Shown here: positions 39,747-52,105 of the stretch, piece by piece
Position numbering within the stretch: the stretch's first letter is position 1
Layout of the letters: each line of letters opens with the position of its first letter
Assembly: GCF_018139545.1 (NCBI RefSeq)
Contig: NZ_JAGSPJ010000002.1
Span: 310,001 to 374,000, forward strand
Length of the DNA: 64,000 bases
Direction: 5' to 3'
Source: Affinundibacterium fentianense
GTDB taxonomy: Bacteria > Pseudomonadota > Gammaproteobacteria > Burkholderiales > Burkholderiaceae_D
Program-made: the position numbers and the translations under genes
Notes under the pieces: generated by a model
Told to the model about the DNA's origin: nothing
The model's input: only the letters and a program-made list of their open reading frames with translations
The model's database searches: none

Positions 39747-40943
39747 TTAGTCAGCCTGTTTTCGAAGAAAAGCAGGGATATCGTAGGTTTCCATCCCATT
39801 TTTTTCTAATGCTCGAACCTGCTCCGTCGCAGAATGACGCCACACAGCTGGCTTTGTCAAACTGTCGAAACCGGCACTAACCGTCGTCGTTTTGCTCACA
39901 CCACTTGCAACAGCAGGGCTTGCCATCATCACTGGCTCATCACTAGTACCTGTACGCAAAACAGGTGTTTGAACTAACTGGATATTTTTCTTGCCACGCC
40001 CCAAACCTGTTGCCACCACAGTCACGCGAATCTCATCACCCATTGCATCATCGTAAGCAATACCCTGAGCAATCGATGCATCTGGAGCCGCAAAGGCGCG
40101 CACAGCCGCCATTACCTCTTTGATTTCTTTACCCTTCAATCCGCGGCTTGCAGTCACATTCACTAACACACCTCGCGCACCGGACAAATCAATTCCATCT
40201 AACAACGGTGAAGCAACCGCTTGTTCTGCAGCGATACGCGCACGATCGACACCAGAAGCTGTCGCCGTTCCCATCATCGCCTTACCTTGTTCGCCCATAA
40301 TCGTTTTCACGTCATTGAAATCGACGTTAATATGACCTGGTACATTAATAATTTCAGCGATACCAGCAACTGCATTATTCAACACGTTATCAGCATGACC
40401 TAACCATTCGATCATGCTGTCATCTTCGTAAATCTCTTCAAGTTTTTCATTTAAGATGATGATCAATGAATCAACGTGTTTAGATAGTGCATCTAAACCT
40501 TCATCAGCAATATCCATACATTTCTTGCCTTCGTAAGAAAATGGTTTAGATACCACCGCGACAGTCAACGCACCTTGTTCTTTCGCGATTTGGGCGACCA
40601 CTGGTGCAGCACCTGTACCTGTACCACCGCCCATACCTGCAGCGATGAAAACCATATGCGCACCGCGCAATGCGTCTTCGATACGAGAGCGAGAATCTTC
40701 CGCCAATTGACGACCCACTTCAGGTTTCATACCAGCACCAAGACCAGTCTCACCGATTTGAATCACATTATGTGCACTAGATTGTGTCAGCGCTTGAGCA
40801 TCGGTATTTGCAGCGATGAACTCCACGCCCGAAACACCTTTATTAATCATGTGCTGAACTGCGTTACCACCTGCGCCACCGACACCAACAACTTTGATCA
40901 CTGTGCCTTGCGTAGCGTTATCGACCATATCGAACTCCATCAT
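39747..40943 (-). CDS. ftsZ: Cell division GTPase FtsZ
   Basis: FtsZ polymerises into the Z ring. The 398-residue protein has the tubulin signature [11 protein letters not shown], the N-terminal [13 protein letters not shown], the T7 loop region [12 protein letters not shown] and the C-terminal peptide [11 protein letters not shown] that binds FtsA and ZipA. GGGGGA lies just before the ATG at 40943. A 179 bp gap before it may hold an ftsZ promoter. Confidence 0.98.
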   Translation of the reverse strand: MMEFDMVDNATQGTVIKVVGVGGAGGNAVQHMINKGVSGVEFIAANTDAQALTQSSAHNVIQIGETGLGAGMKPEVGRQLAEDSRSRIEDALRGAHMVFIAAGMGGGTGTGAAPVVAQIAKEQGALTVAVVSKPFSYEGKKCMDIADEGLDALSKHVDSLIIILNEKLEEIYEDDSMIEWLGHADNVLNNAVAGIAEIINVPGHINVDFNDVKTIMGEQGKAMMGTATASGVDRARIAAEQAVASPLLDGIDLSGARGVLVNVTASRGLKGKEIKEVMAAVRAFAAPDASIAQGIAYDDAMGDEIRVTVVATGLGRGKKNIQLVQTPVLRTGTSDEPVMMASPAVASGVSKTTTVSAGFDSLTKPAVWRHSATEQVRALEKNGMETYDIPAFLRKQAD

Positions 40944-41122
40944 GAATCCCCCAAGTAGGCAGTTTTCAGTCGCTAATCCTCACACGATGTGACGCCTAGC
41001 GAATAAAAACTGTAATTCACACCATTATAAAATGATTACAGCAATTATTTGTGAAAAATCTGCTGTAAATCGCCTCATTTCGTCTATAAAACAAACACTA
41101 TTTTTTAAAACAAAAGATGGAA

Positions 41123-42355
41123 TTAAAAATTCCCTTGAAACCACTCTTTCATACGCTGCCAAACTGCACTGGCAGAACCTGCTTGACGAGTCACAATATG
41201 ACCACGTAAATACTGCTTCTTCGCTTCCAACAACAAACCTAATACCGTTGCATAACGTGGGCTACGAACCACATCAGCTAACTGACCGCTGTAGGCCGGC
41301 ATCCCCAATCGCGCAGGTTTAAGAAAAATATCTTCCGCCATTTCGACCATTCCTTGCATGGTCGAAGATCCACCGGTCAAAACAATTCCCGATGACAGGA
41401 CATCTTCATATCCAGATTCGCGTACAACTTGATGAACCAACGCGAATAATTCCTCAACTCGAGGCTCGATTACTGCCGCTAAAGCTTGGCGCGATAGGGA
41501 TCTAGGTCCACGGTCACCCAAGCCTGGCACTTCAAGACTATCCGCAGGATCTGCTAACACTTGTTTTGCTACACCAAAGCGAATTTTGATTTCTTCCGCT
41601 TCTGAGGTTGGAGTACGCAAAGCCATCGCAATATCATTCGTAATTTGATCTCCTGCAATTGGGATGACCGCGGTATGGCGAATCGAACCTTCGCTGAAAA
41701 CTGCCACATCGGTGGTGCCGCCGCCGATATCAATGAGTACAACGCCCAATTCTTTTTCGTCGTTCGTTAAGACTGCATCCGCTGAAGCCATCGGTTGCAA
41801 AATCAAATCCGACACTTCTAAGCCACATCGACGCACGCATTTCACGATGTTCTGAACGGCCGAAACCGCCCCAGTAACAATATGCACTTTGACTTCTAGA
41901 CGAATGCCACTCATCCCAATTGGTTCCCGCACATCATCTTGACTATCGACGATAAACTCTTGTGGCAAAGTATGAAGCAACTGTTGATCAGTCGGAATAT
42001 TCACCGCCTTCGCCGTTTCAATCACACGCGAGACATCCATTGCGGTCACTTCTTTGTCTTTAATTGCGACCATGCCGCTCGAATTAAAGCTGCGAATATG
42101 ACTGCCTGCAATGCCCGTATATACTGTACGGATTTTACAATCTGCCATCAGCTCAGCTTCTTCCAAGGCGCGCTGTATCGATTCGACAGTCGCTTCGATA
42201 TTCACCACGACGCCTTTTTTTAATCCTCGCGATTCATGCTGTCCGAGCCCGATCACTTCATGACGACCATCTGGCATCACTTCTGCGACGACCGCTACGA
42301 TTTTCGAAGTTCCGATATCTAGGCCAACGATTAAATTTTTTGCGTCTTTTGTCAT
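41123..42355 (-). CDS. ftsA: Cell division protein FtsA
   Basis: FtsA is an actin-like ATPase that anchors FtsZ to the membrane. The 410-residue protein has the phosphate-1 motif GLDIGTSKIVAVVAE, the 1C domain typical of FtsA, phosphate-2 GVVLIDIGGGTTDVAVFSEG, adenosine motif IVLTGGSSTMQGM and an amphipathic C-terminal helix (SAVWQRMKEWFQGNF). Confidence 0.97.
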   Translation of the reverse strand: MTKDAKNLIVGLDIGTSKIVAVVAEVMPDGRHEVIGLGQHESRGLKKGVVVNIEATVESIQRALEEAELMADCKIRTVYTGIAGSHIRSFNSSGMVAIKDKEVTAMDVSRVIETAKAVNIPTDQQLLHTLPQEFIVDSQDDVREPIGMSGIRLEVKVHIVTGAVSAVQNIVKCVRRCGLEVSDLILQPMASADAVLTNDEKELGVVLIDIGGGTTDVAVFSEGSIRHTAVIPIAGDQITNDIAMALRTPTSEAEEIKIRFGVAKQVLADPADSLEVPGLGDRGPRSLSRQALAAVIEPRVEELFALVHQVVRESGYEDVLSSGIVLTGGSSTMQGMVEMAEDIFLKPARLGMPAYSGQLADVVRSPRYATVLGLLLEAKKQYLRGHIVTRQAGSASAVWQRMKEWFQGNF

Positions 42356-42464
42356 AATCTTTCACTTACCAATCTAAAGTGCTTATTGCCTTTTATAGCT
42401 CCGACATTGCTAAGCAACATCGAAGTCTGCATTCTCGACATCCAGTTATGTTATGCGAAGGATG

Positions 42465-43226
42465 TCATCTTCCGTTCAACACTACGTCCTTGCTACCAGC
42501 CCTCAAAGCCAGTCCATTTGGGTAGCGCATATCAACACTAACAATGTTTCCTTGTAGGCGAGTAACCAATTGCGGATACACTTTCACCAATTGATCAACT
42601 CGCTTTTTCAAACCTTTAGCATCCTGAGCTTTGCCCAACTCAACTTGCATACCATTGTTGAGTTTCACACTCCATGCATAACGAGTTGAATATTCGACTA
42701 ATTCAGGTTCCAATCCAATTTGCGCAAACCACTCTTTGAACTGGCGATACTGTGCAACAACTTCCTTTTCACTACCATCTGGCCCTGAGAATCCGACCAA
42801 CTCCACGTCCTCTTCGGCTTCAGCCAAATTCGCGGTAAACACATCTCCAGCAATGGAAACCAAACGACCATCCTCGCCCCAAGTTCCCAATACCTCATGC
42901 TCATCAATACGAACGATCAATTTATCTGGCCAAACACGTTGGACACTTGCCTTCCTCACCCAAGGGACCAATTCAAATGCCGCCCGAACTGCATCCAAAT
43001 TAGTCGTGAAAAAATTTCCACTTATTTTGGGCAATGCTTGATCTCGTATCGTCAAGGCATTCACATGACGCAAATTCTGCTGACTATCCGCGACCACACG
43101 CACAACATGCAAGTTAAAAACTGGTCGATTGATCACCCACCAAACGCCCGATACCGCCATGGCAAGCAACACAAAGCTGAATAAGACATTCGCGATCGCA
43201 TTTAACAACCTTACGTCTTGCCACAT
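42465..43226 (-). CDS. ftsQ: Cell division protein FtsQ
   Basis: A 253-residue bitopic protein with one N-terminal membrane segment (about 12-33), a POTRA domain (FNLHVVRVVADSQ...) and the FtsQ beta domain (PWVRKASVQRVWPDKLIVRIDE). FtsQ links FtsB and FtsL to the early division proteins. It follows ddl by 28 bp. FtsB is not in the window, as usual, since its gene normally lies beside eno. Confidence 0.95.
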   Translation of the reverse strand: MWQDVRLLNAIANVLFSFVLLAMAVSGVWWVINRPVFNLHVVRVVADSQQNLRHVNALTIRDQALPKISGNFFTTNLDAVRAAFELVPWVRKASVQRVWPDKLIVRIDEHEVLGTWGEDGRLVSIAGDVFTANLAEAEEDVELVGFSGPDGSEKEVVAQYRQFKEWFAQIGLEPELVEYSTRYAWSVKLNNGMQVELGKAQDAKGLKKRVDQLVKVYPQLVTRLQGNIVSVDMRYPNGLALRAGSKDVVLNGR

Positions 43227-43254
43227 AAATTCATTTAACTTTCTACGAACTAAA

Positions 43255-44199
43255 CTAGTTTGAATCTGGTGCTGTTTTCAATCTTGCTGTTTTCAAGATT
43301 TCAATACACACATCTTCATAACTCATACCTGCCGCCTTTGCCGCCATCGGCACCAAAGAGTGCCCTGTCATTCCTGGCGAAGTATTAATTTCAATCAAAA
43401 AAGGTTTGTCATCGGAAGAGCGTAACAAGACGTCGATCCGAGCCCAACCTTCGCAGTTCACTGCACGATATGCTGCCTCGCACATTGTTTTGATTTCTAA
43501 TGCCAGCGTGTCATTAATAGGGGCAGGGCAAAGATATTGCGTATCATCGGTAAAATATTTATTTTGATAATCATAATTCCCGTCAGGAGCAACGATCTCA
43601 ATCAAGGGCAACGCATACGCACTTGCTCCGCGACCCAAAACTGCCACAGTCAATTCGCGGCCTTGAATAAACTCTTCTGCTAAGACTTCCTCGTCAAAGC
43701 CTGCAGCCAGTCGATACGCTGCGGAAAGCCCTTCCGCTGCGACGACTTTTGTGATGCCAATAGTGGATCCCTCGTGCGGAGGTTTAACAATCAAAGGCAA
43801 TCCCAATTGTGTTGGTATTTGTTCGAGATCTGTATCCTTATTGAGCACAGCATATTTTGGCGTTGTCAGTCCATGGTATAGCCAGATTTTCTTCGTGAAA
43901 ATCTTATCCATCGCTAGCGACGAAGCCATTACCCCACTCCCCGTATAGGGAATCCCTAATTGTTCCAATGCACCTTGCAAGCTGCCGTCTTCACCAAATC
44001 GTCCATGCAATGCAATAAAGACGCGATCGAATTTTTCCGCGGCGAGTTCGGCCAAACTGCGCTCGGCAGGGTCAAATCCATGCGCGTCAACACCACGACT
44101 TCTTAACGCATTCAACACTCCCGTTCCCGACATGATAGACACTTCGCGTTCCGCAGAGCGACCGCCAAACAAAACACCAACTTTACCTAACTCTTTCAT
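43255..44199 (-). CDS. ddl: D-alanine--D-alanine ligase
   Basis: The 314-residue ATP-grasp enzyme joins two D-alanines for the peptidoglycan stem peptide. The start ([18 protein letters not shown]) and C-terminal [15 protein letters not shown] signature identify DdlB. It lies between murC and ftsQ as in other dcw clusters. Confidence 0.97.
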   Translation of the reverse strand: MKELGKVGVLFGGRSAEREVSIMSGTGVLNALRSRGVDAHGFDPAERSLAELAAEKFDRVFIALHGRFGEDGSLQGALEQLGIPYTGSGVMASSLAMDKIFTKKIWLYHGLTTPKYAVLNKDTDLEQIPTQLGLPLIVKPPHEGSTIGITKVVAAEGLSAAYRLAAGFDEEVLAEEFIQGRELTVAVLGRGASAYALPLIEIVAPDGNYDYQNKYFTDDTQYLCPAPINDTLALEIKTMCEAAYRAVNCEGWARIDVLLRSSDDKPFLIEINTSPGMTGHSLVPMAAKAAGMSYEDVCIEILKTARLKTAPDSN

Positions 44200-44248
44200 G
44201 ATCTATTCTTTCAATCTAACGTTCACATATGTGGCGGTATTACTTGAT

Positions 44249-45634
44249 TCAATGTGCTGCGGCCAACTTCGCTGGTACCGAACTTATCGAACCAGCCCCC
44301 ATCACAATTAACACATCACCAGCGTTCAACATTTGCCGCAAAGCGGCAGGCATTTCGTTCATCTCTTCGACAAAAATTGGTTCAACTTTTCCGAGTACCC
44401 GAAGGGCTCGCGCCATGGCTCTGCCATCTGCCGCTACGATAGGCGCTTCTCCCGCGGCATAAACCTCAGCGAGAACTACAGCATCGGCAGTCGAGATAAC
44501 TTTCACAAAATCTTCAAATAAATCACGCGTCCGAGTAAACCGATGTGGTTGGAAAGCTAGCACCAAACGGCGTCCCGGATACGCGCCTCGAGCCGCCGAC
44601 AGAGTAGCTGCCATCTCAACAGGATGATGTCCGTAATCATCAACCAAAGCGAAACTCCCCCCTGTTTCCAACGGGATTTCTCCATATCGCGTAAATCGCC
44701 GTCCTACTCCATTAAATTCGCTCAGTGCTTTTTGCGTCGCGGCATCTTCAACCCCAACCTCCCGAGCGATTGCTATCGCTGCGCAAGCATTCTGAACATT
44801 GTGCATACCGGGTTGATTTAGGCTGACCTGCATGTCTGCATAGCCCTTTTGAACCACCGTAAAATGCATCTTTCCATCCGCGGCACTGGCATTAATCGCA
44901 CGAACTTCTGCTTCTTCATGAAAACCATAAGTAACGATGGTTTTTGTAATTCTGGGCATGATTTCTCGAATATTTGCGTCATCCATACACAGCATCGCGA
45001 CACCATAGAAAGGTAAACGCTGAGTAAAATCGACAAATGCTTGCTTCAATTTGGCGAAATCATGGTCATATGTTTCCATGTGATCTGCATCGATATTTGT
45101 GATCACTTCTATGACTGGCAATAGATTAAGAAACGATGCATCAGATTCATCTGCTTCTGCAACGATGTATTGACCGCTGCCTAACTTCGCATTCGCACCA
45201 GCGCTATTTAGCAATCCTCCAATCACGAACGTTGGATCTAAACCGCCTTCTGCCAAAATACTCGCGACCAAACTTGTTGTGGTCGTTTTACCGTGTGTAC
45301 CCGCAATTGCGATACCACTTTTCAATCTCATTAATTCCGTCAACATTAAAGCTCTCGGAACAACAGGGATATGTCTCTCGCGTGCGGCCACGACCTCTGG
45401 ATTATCTGACTTGACAGCTGTCGATATGACGACTGCATCTGCACCTTCAATATTGCTCGCCGCATGTCCTATGATGACCCTTGCACCAAGACTTGCCAAT
45501 CGTTGTGAAGCAACATTGCTACTTAAATCGGAACCCGAGATGACATAACCTAAATTCAATAGCACCTCAGCGATACCGCTCATGCCTGAGCCGCCAATAC
45601 CAACAAAATGCAAGTGCTTTACTTTATGTTTCAT
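44249..45634 (-). CDS. murC: UDP-N-acetylmuramate--L-alanine ligase
   Basis: A 461-residue Mur ligase with the N-terminal Rossmann domain ([17 protein letters not shown]), the ATP-binding loop [11 protein letters not shown] and the C-terminal [18 protein letters not shown]. It adds L-Ala to UDP-MurNAc. Confidence 0.98.
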   Translation of the reverse strand: MKHKVKHLHFVGIGGSGMSGIAEVLLNLGYVISGSDLSSNVASQRLASLGARVIIGHAASNIEGADAVVISTAVKSDNPEVVAARERHIPVVPRALMLTELMRLKSGIAIAGTHGKTTTTSLVASILAEGGLDPTFVIGGLLNSAGANAKLGSGQYIVAEADESDASFLNLLPVIEVITNIDADHMETYDHDFAKLKQAFVDFTQRLPFYGVAMLCMDDANIREIMPRITKTIVTYGFHEEAEVRAINASAADGKMHFTVVQKGYADMQVSLNQPGMHNVQNACAAIAIAREVGVEDAATQKALSEFNGVGRRFTRYGEIPLETGGSFALVDDYGHHPVEMAATLSAARGAYPGRRLVLAFQPHRFTRTRDLFEDFVKVISTADAVVLAEVYAAGEAPIVAADGRAMARALRVLGKVEPIFVEEMNEMPAALRQMLNAGDVLIVMGAGSISSVPAKLAAAH

Positions 45635-45656
45635 TTTTTCTTCTCTACAAAATTCT

Positions 45657-46739
45657 TTAGGTCAGTTCTTCGATAATTGTGGCGATCGTATCGGTTGCTT
45701 CGCGCCTCCCAAGCTGATAAGCGGCTGTGGCGAGTTGCAAACAATGCGCTCTTCTCATGTCTTGAATGAGTTGCGCCAAGCTACTGGGATTTAATTCCAC
45801 TTGCGGCAAATGCACTGCTCCACCAGCTCCACTTAACCATTCTGCATTCGCTCTTTGATGCGAAGTACTCGATGCAACCAACGGAATCAAAATACTTGCG
45901 ACACCGGCTCCGGTTAATTCCGAAACTGTAATCGCACCTGCTCGACAAATCACCAGATCAACTTCTGCATAACGACGTGGCATATCTTCTATGAAGTCGA
46001 GCACCTCAGCATTCACGCCAAGTCGACTATAACGTTGACGAAGCTCCTCCACATGCTGCTTGCCTGACTGATGGGTAATCAGTGGTCGACTTTGCTCAGG
46101 GATCAGTGCAAGCGCCTCTGGAACAATTTCATTGAGCGCTTTCGCACCCAAGCTACCGCCAACAACCAAAATTCGAAGGGGGCCTTGACGTGCCGGATAC
46201 CTCTCAGCTGGTGGTGCAACGGCGCAAATCTCGCGGCGAATAGGGTTACCTGTCAAAACCATTTTTTTATCATAAACCGGCGTAGCGGAAGGCAACCCAA
46301 ACATCAATTTTCTTGCAAAAGGTTTTAAGAGCTTGTTCGAGAGTAAAAGTGGCGCATCCGCATTCATCACGATAACAGGCTTCCCCATCAATGCACTACT
46401 GATTCCCCCTGGTACCGTAACGTAGCCGCCCATTCCTAACACTAAATCAGGTCGACGCCTTCTAACGATATCAATGCAAGCAAAGAAACTTCCTATCAAC
46501 TTTATTGCGCCATTGATACTGTGTCGCAAACCTTTTCCCCGCATACCTGTGAAATCAAGCTGATCCATCGGAATGCCGTGTTGCGCAACGATCGCTGTTT
46601 CCATCCCCGCTTTCGTTCCCAACCAAGATACAGTCCAACCACGTGATTGCATTTCTGCCGCGATAGCAAGTCCAGGAAAAATATGTCCGCCGGTTCCCGC
46701 GGCCATAATCATGAGATGCTTCGTCGTTAATTTGCTCAT
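45657..46739 (-). CDS. murG: UDP-GlcNAc transferase MurG
   Basis: A 360-residue GT-B glycosyltransferase with the glycine-rich start [18 protein letters not shown] and the later [13 protein letters not shown] and [15 protein letters not shown]. It converts lipid I to lipid II at the inner membrane. Its start overlaps the ftsW stop (ATGA). Confidence 0.98.
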   Translation of the reverse strand: MSKLTTKHLMIMAAGTGGHIFPGLAIAAEMQSRGWTVSWLGTKAGMETAIVAQHGIPMDQLDFTGMRGKGLRHSINGAIKLIGSFFACIDIVRRRRPDLVLGMGGYVTVPGGISSALMGKPVIVMNADAPLLLSNKLLKPFARKLMFGLPSATPVYDKKMVLTGNPIRREICAVAPPAERYPARQGPLRILVVGGSLGAKALNEIVPEALALIPEQSRPLITHQSGKQHVEELRQRYSRLGVNAEVLDFIEDMPRRYAEVDLVICRAGAITVSELTGAGVASILIPLVASSTSHQRANAEWLSGAGGAVHLPQVELNPSSLAQLIQDMRRAHCLQLATAAYQLGRREATDTIATIIEELT

Positions 46740-47953
46740 ACACGCCCCCCGCGCATCATCAATCGATTTTCATAGTCGATTCGAAGTAACAGGGTCAAAC
46801 CGATACAGTTAATTAGAACACCTGAACCACCATAACTCATCAAAGGCAAGGTCAAACCCTTGGTCGGAAGAACGCCAAGGTTGACGCCCATATTAATAAA
46901 GGTCTGAACACCAATCCAAATCCCGATACCTTTAGCAGCCAAACCAGCAAATGTCGCGTCCAAAACAATCGCTTGCCGTCCAATATCGAACGCACGCTTC
47001 ACGATCCAGTAAAACATAAAAATCACGGTGATCACACCCACAAAGCCAAGCTCCTCACCGATGACAGCTAAAAGAAAGTCTGTATGCGCTTCCGGAAGGT
47101 AATGCAACTTTTCAACACTCGCACCTAAACCCACTCCAAATAGTTCACCACGTCCAAATGCAATCAAGGAGTGCGTCAGCTGATATGCTTTTCCGAGTGC
47201 ATTATCTTCCTCGAATGGATTCAAGTAGGCAAAAATACGCTCCCGTCGCCAAGGCGACAACAGAATGACTGAAGTAAAGATCCCAACCAAGGTCGCAGCA
47301 ATGCCGCCAAACCAAATGCCATTAATTCCACCCAAAAACAAGATGCCCATCGCGATGCAAACAATCACGCCAAATGCGCCAAGATCTGGTTCGAGTAGTA
47401 GCAGCAATCCCAGCACAGCTACCGTGATCATCATCGGCAAAAAGCCCTTGGTCAATTTATGCATGAACTCTTGTTTTCGCACTGTGTAGTCAGCGGCATA
47501 CAACACCATGAATAATTTCATTAACTCAGAGGGCTGCAAATTAAATACTTTGAATGACAACCATCGTTTCGCACCATTTACGCCTTTACCTAAACCGGGA
47601 ATCAAAACCATCACAAGTAAAACTAAGGTCGCAATGAACAAGTAAGGCGCTGCTTTCTGCCAAGTCTCTACTTTCACCCGAAAAACCAAAAAGCTAACAA
47701 CGATAGAGAACGTGACAAACATCGCTTGTCTTACTAAAAAATGATTATTTTTGTAGTTTGCATATTTAGGTGAATCGGGCAAAGCAATCGATGCGGAATA
47801 CACCATTACCATACCGAATGTCATCAAAATTAAGGTCACCCATACCAAACTCTGATCGTACTCCATCATCTTTGAACGCTGCACAAATTGAGGCGCCGTC
47901 TGCGACGCAGACGAAGAACGCCAAAAATTCCAATTGAGCAGCAATTGCTTCAT
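46736..47953 (-). CDS. ftsW: Lipid II polymerase FtsW (SEDS family)
   Basis: The start is set at the ATG at 47953, which overlaps the murD stop (TGATG); the frame could be extended two codons to a TTG. About 405 residues, ten membrane segments, SEDS signature [18 protein letters not shown], and [18 protein letters not shown] near the end. It polymerises lipid II with FtsI. Confidence 0.97.
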   Translation of the reverse strand: MKQLLLNWNFWRSSSASQTAPQFVQRSKMMEYDQSLVWVTLILMTFGMVMVYSASIALPDSPKYANYKNNHFLVRQAMFVTFSIVVSFLVFRVKVETWQKAAPYLFIATLVLLVMVLIPGLGKGVNGAKRWLSFKVFNLQPSELMKLFMVLYAADYTVRKQEFMHKLTKGFLPMMITVAVLGLLLLLEPDLGAFGVIVCIAMGILFLGGINGIWFGGIAATLVGIFTSVILLSPWRRERIFAYLNPFEEDNALGKAYQLTHSLIAFGRGELFGVGLGASVEKLHYLPEAHTDFLLAVIGEELGFVGVITVIFMFYWIVKRAFDIGRQAIVLDATFAGLAAKGIGIWIGVQTFINMGVNLGVLPTKGLTLPLMSYGGSGVLINCIGLTLLLRIDYENRLMMRGGRV

Positions 47954-49455
47954 CAGCAAATTTCCCCCTGACTCAGCGCAATTTCACGTACTGAATCCAC
48001 AAACACCTGCGCACGATGCGCATAATTTCTGAACATATCGAGACTCGCGCAAGCTGGCGAGAGTAAAACGATATCGCCGGCTACAGCAATCTCGGCAGCA
48101 AGTAATACTGCATCTTCCAATGTTTTCAAAAGTGTGACAGTCACACCTGAGACTTGAAGAGCTGCTTGAATTTGTACAGCATCTTTTCCAATCAACAGAA
48201 CTTGCTTAACATAGCGAGAAATGGGTAGCGCAAGCGGCTGAAAATCCTGTCCTTTGCCATCTCCACCAGCAATCAAAATAATATGTTTGCCAGACCCGCC
48301 TTTTTCTTCACCAAGTCCCTGCAATGCAGCAACGGTTGCGCCAACATTGGTACCTTTACTGTCGTCGAAATAGTCAACATCTGCGATCGTCGCGACGCGT
48401 TCAACACGATGTGGCTCGCCCTTATATTCGCGCAAAGCATGCAAAAGTGGTGCTAACGGTAGTCCGATTCCTCTGCAAAGTGCCAGTGCAGCCAAGGCAT
48501 TGGCTGCGTTATGTTGCCCGCGGATTTGCAAGGCATCTGCTGGCATCAGGCGACTGACCGTCACGGGAAGTTCTAAGTTTTCTTTCTTACGTTTGCGCGA
48601 GCTGGTCGATTCTTCCTCATCAGCATTTGCGACAGCAAGCCAGGTCATTCCTTGTTCATTTAACAAACCAAATTCTCCATCTGCTTTTGGTGCGTGAACC
48701 GAGAAGCTGGTGAAACGAACGTTTGGCCGCTGCATTGCAAGTACTTGCTCGTCATCACGATTGAGGACTTGCAAAGTATTCGTACCGAAAATTCTTGCTT
48801 TGTCAGCCGCGTAATTTTTCATATCACCATGCCAGTCAAGGTGATCCTGCGTAAGATTCAAAACCGTCGCAACATCCGGCTCCAAGCTAACATTGGTGTG
48901 CAATTGAAAACTAGACAGCTCCAAGATCCATACTTGAGGCAAACTATCACTATCAACGCATTCACACAGAACATCTAACATCGCAGGGCTGATGTTGCCA
49001 GCAATTTTTGCCTGCATCCCAGCACGCAAACACAATTGCCCCGTAAGACTGGTCACGGTCGTCTTTCCGTTTGTTCCAGTGATAGCGATGATTTTTGGAT
49101 GATACTTTTTGTCTGTCTGTAATTGCCGCAATGCTTGCGCGAACAATTCGACTTCGCCCCAAACCGGAATTCCACGTTCATTCGCCAATTGCAGAAGTGG
49201 ATACAATTCACCATTAGGCGCAAGTCCAGGGCTAACGAAAATAATCTCAATTCCGTCAAGGCTACTGAGTCGAAAACCACCGCCAATAAACTCAACTTCT
49301 GGATCCAAAGCACTTAACGCTGCAAGTCGTTCTGGATTGTCTCGGGTGTCGGTCACACGCAAGACTGCGCCGCACCGTTTTAACCAACGTGCCATAGCTA
49401 ACCCGGATTCACCGAGACCAGCAATCAACACACGTTTTTCGAGAAAATTTATCAT
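47953..49455 (-). CDS. murD: UDP-N-acetylmuramoylalanine--D-glutamate ligase
   Basis: The start is set at the ATG at 49455 ([18 protein letters not shown]), as the longer frame begins with TTG. The product is about 500 residues, somewhat longer than the usual 440-450. ATP loop [11 protein letters not shown]. Between the central and C-terminal domains a basic/acidic insertion ([18 protein letters not shown], about residue 280) lacks counterparts in E. coli MurD and is probably a surface loop. It adds D-Glu to UDP-MurNAc-L-Ala. Confidence 0.97.
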   Translation of the reverse strand: MINFLEKRVLIAGLGESGLAMARWLKRCGAVLRVTDTRDNPERLAALSALDPEVEFIGGGFRLSSLDGIEIIFVSPGLAPNGELYPLLQLANERGIPVWGEVELFAQALRQLQTDKKYHPKIIAITGTNGKTTVTSLTGQLCLRAGMQAKIAGNISPAMLDVLCECVDSDSLPQVWILELSSFQLHTNVSLEPDVATVLNLTQDHLDWHGDMKNYAADKARIFGTNTLQVLNRDDEQVLAMQRPNVRFTSFSVHAPKADGEFGLLNEQGMTWLAVANADEEESTSSRKRKKENLELPVTVSRLMPADALQIRGQHNAANALAALALCRGIGLPLAPLLHALREYKGEPHRVERVATIADVDYFDDSKGTNVGATVAALQGLGEEKGGSGKHIILIAGGDGKGQDFQPLALPISRYVKQVLLIGKDAVQIQAALQVSGVTVTLLKTLEDAVLLAAEIAVAGDIVLLSPACASLDMFRNYAHRAQVFVDSVREIALSQGEIC

Positions 49456-49528
49456 CACAAACCAAGCATTCAAATATGAAATTAGAGAATCCTCGATTAA
49501 ACAAGGACACGCCTTAAGATTGAAACTT

Positions 49529-50698
49529 TCAACGTAACTTTAAGGAAGACAGTCCCAACAATACCAACAACATCGTAACGATCCAAAACCGCACCACGAC
49601 TTGCGTTTCTTTCCAACCCTTTTGTTCAAAATGGTGATGGAGGGGTGCCATCAAAAACAATCGTTTCCCTACTCCGTATCTTTTTTTGGTGAACTTAAAA
49701 TAAGTCACTTGCAACATGACTGAAAAGGTTTCGACAACAAAAATTCCACCCATGATAAACAAAACAACTTCCTGGCGAACGATGACAGCTATGGTACCAA
49801 GTGCACCGCCGAGTGCTAAGGCACCAACATCCCCCATGAAGACTTGGGCAGGATGTGCGTTAAACCATAAGAATGCCAAACCGGCTCCTGCCATTGCGCC
49901 GCAGAAGATAAGTAATTCTCCAGCACCGGGGATAAAAGGAATCAACAAATATTTTGAATATCCTGCGTGACCGGTTAAGTAGGCAAAAATGCCAAGAGCA
50001 GAACCAACCATGATCGTCGGCATAATTGCTAAGCCGTCGAGTCCATCGGTCAAATTAACCGCGTTGCTGGTGCCCACAATGACGCAAAAAGTCAGTGCGA
50101 TGAAACCCCATACTCCGAGTGGATAATTAAAAGTCTTAAAGAAGGGAATAATCAAATCCGCTTTCGGTGGCAAATCCATACTCAATCCCGATTGCACCCA
50201 TGCAAAGAATAGTTCCATCACTTTACTATTCGTCGGAGCTGAGACAGAAAATGCGAGATAGATTGCTGCCACGATGCCTATCAAAGATTGCCAGAAAAAT
50301 TTTTCCCGCGATGCCATGCCATTCGGATCACGGTAAACAACTTTGCGATAATCATCGACCCAACCCACAGCGCCAAAACCGAGAGTGACAATCAAGACAA
50401 CCCAAACAAAGCGGTTACTCAAATCTGACCAAAGTAAAGTGGAAATCCCGATCGATATCAGAACCAATGCTCCGCCCATGGTCGGAGTACCCGATTTAAT
50501 CAGATGTGTTTGCGGACCATCAGTGCGCACTGCTTGTCCAACTTTTAAACGTGTCAACATTCTTATGACTGCTGGACCGGCAATCAAACCGATAGAAATC
50601 GCCGTCATGGTTGCAAATACAGCGCGAAAGGTAATAAAACCGAAAACGCGAAAGAAACCAATATCCTGTTTAAAAAGTTCTGCTAACCAAAGCAACAT
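49529..50698 (-). CDS. mraY: Phospho-MurNAc-pentapeptide transferase MraY
   Basis: A 389-residue protein with about ten membrane helices. The family motifs are [11 protein letters not shown], the DDYRKV acid pair, [10 protein letters not shown], and the final [15 protein letters not shown]. It makes lipid I on undecaprenyl phosphate. Confidence 0.98.
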   Translation of the reverse strand: MLLWLAELFKQDIGFFRVFGFITFRAVFATMTAISIGLIAGPAVIRMLTRLKVGQAVRTDGPQTHLIKSGTPTMGGALVLISIGISTLLWSDLSNRFVWVVLIVTLGFGAVGWVDDYRKVVYRDPNGMASREKFFWQSLIGIVAAIYLAFSVSAPTNSKVMELFFAWVQSGLSMDLPPKADLIIPFFKTFNYPLGVWGFIALTFCVIVGTSNAVNLTDGLDGLAIMPTIMVGSALGIFAYLTGHAGYSKYLLIPFIPGAGELLIFCGAMAGAGLAFLWFNAHPAQVFMGDVGALALGGALGTIAVIVRQEVVLFIMGGIFVVETFSVMLQVTYFKFTKKRYGVGKRLFLMAPLHHHFEQKGWKETQVVVRFWIVTMLLVLLGLSSLKLR

Positions 50699-50719
50699 AG
50701 TTTTATTCCTTTTTTTTCG

Positions 50720-52105
50720 TTATTGTTTTAGGGAGATTTGATTTTCAATTTGCGTTGGATACATCAACTGCGCAACGACGCGCTCCATCTTCATAAAGCG
50801 CGAACCCTTAACTAGAATCGTATTGTCACTACTGGCTAATTTTTCGAGCGCCAGATGCAAGCCTTGAATTTCGTCAAAATGTTGTCCCGATTCACCAAAA
50901 GCTTGGCTCGATGCCTTGGCCAATTGACCAAGACTCATCAAAACATCAATCCCACATTGCTTGGCATAAGCACCAACTTCTCGATGAAATTCAATGCCAT
51001 CCGCACCGACTTCACCCATATCGCCCAAGACTAAAATTTTCCGATGCGATGCTCCCGCTAAAACTTCAATCGCTGCTTTAACTGAATCGGGATTTGCATT
51101 GTAGGTATCGTCGATAATTCGAGCACCGAGCGCTGCTTGTTTAGGTTGCAGTCGACCAGCGACTGGTGAAAAAGCCTCTAAGCCCGCAACGATGGCGCTC
51201 ATAGGAATACCAATTGCTGTACAGCAGGCCGTTGCGGCCAATGCGTTTAATACATTATGTTGACCCGCAGCCGTGAGTTGCAGCCTTGTCTTTGCACCAC
51301 GAACAGTTAACTCAACATCACTTCCAAAGTCTTTTACAAGAAACGTCGCAGAAACATCTGCATTCGGGTCTAAACCAAAACTTAAGTGCTGGCAATGTGC
51401 CGCCTGTTTTTGCCAAATTGGGGTGAATGCATCACCATAGGGATAGACAGCAAGCCCTTCAGATGACAGACTTTGTAACACACATCCATTTTCAATTGCG
51501 ACTGCTTCAACTGTTTGCATGAATTCTTGATGTTCACGCTGGGCATTGTTCACTAGTGCGACAGTGGCTTGTGCTGTCGCGCTCAATACTGCAATTTCAC
51601 CAGGGTGATTCATGCCCAATTCTAGGACAGCGGCTTGCTGACTAGCATGCAAACCGAATAAAGTTAACGGTACACCGATTTCATTGTTCAAATTGCCCTT
51701 GGTCGCGAGCACACGGTCGGTGCCATAATGTGTCGACAAAATCGAAGCGATCATTTCTTTCACTGTCGTTTTGCCATTACTTCCAGTGACGGCAATCAAA
51801 GGCAGTGAAAATTGTTGGCGCCAGTAGCGGGCGATTTCTCCCAATGCTCGCTTGGTGTCAGGTACCAAAAGTGCAGGAGCCTCAAACCCTTGCGGGATGC
51901 GCTCAACAATCACTCCAACCGCGCCAGCGGCGATCACGTCATTCAAAAAATCATGTGCATCAAAATTTTCTCCTTTCAGCGCAACAAATAGATTGCCTGA
52001 AGTGATTTTTCGACTGTCAGTGCTAATGCCCTTGAATAGTACATTTCCTGTGGCACGAGAATTCACCACTTGACCTTCTAGCTCTTGTAAGGATGCTTGT
52101 ATCAA
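50720..52105 (-). CDS. murF: UDP-MurNAc-tripeptide--D-alanyl-D-alanine ligase, TTG start
   Basis: The 461-residue Mur ligase adds D-Ala-D-Ala and has the ATP loop TGSNGKTTVKEM. Its start codon is TTG at 52105, overlapping the murE stop (TTGA) with GGAG six bases upstream, and no in-frame ATG lies near the expected N-terminus. This makes murF expression dependent on coupling to murE. Confidence 0.96.
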   Translation of the reverse strand: MIQASLQELEGQVVNSRATGNVLFKGISTDSRKITSGNLFVALKGENFDAHDFLNDVIAAGAVGVIVERIPQGFEAPALLVPDTKRALGEIARYWRQQFSLPLIAVTGSNGKTTVKEMIASILSTHYGTDRVLATKGNLNNEIGVPLTLFGLHASQQAAVLELGMNHPGEIAVLSATAQATVALVNNAQREHQEFMQTVEAVAIENGCVLQSLSSEGLAVYPYGDAFTPIWQKQAAHCQHLSFGLDPNADVSATFLVKDFGSDVELTVRGAKTRLQLTAAGQHNVLNALAATACCTAIGIPMSAIVAGLEAFSPVAGRLQPKQAALGARIIDDTYNANPDSVKAAIEVLAGASHRKILVLGDMGEVGADGIEFHREVGAYAKQCGIDVLMSLGQLAKASSQAFGESGQHFDEIQGLHLALEKLASSDNTILVKGSRFMKMERVVAQLMYPTQIENQISLKQ

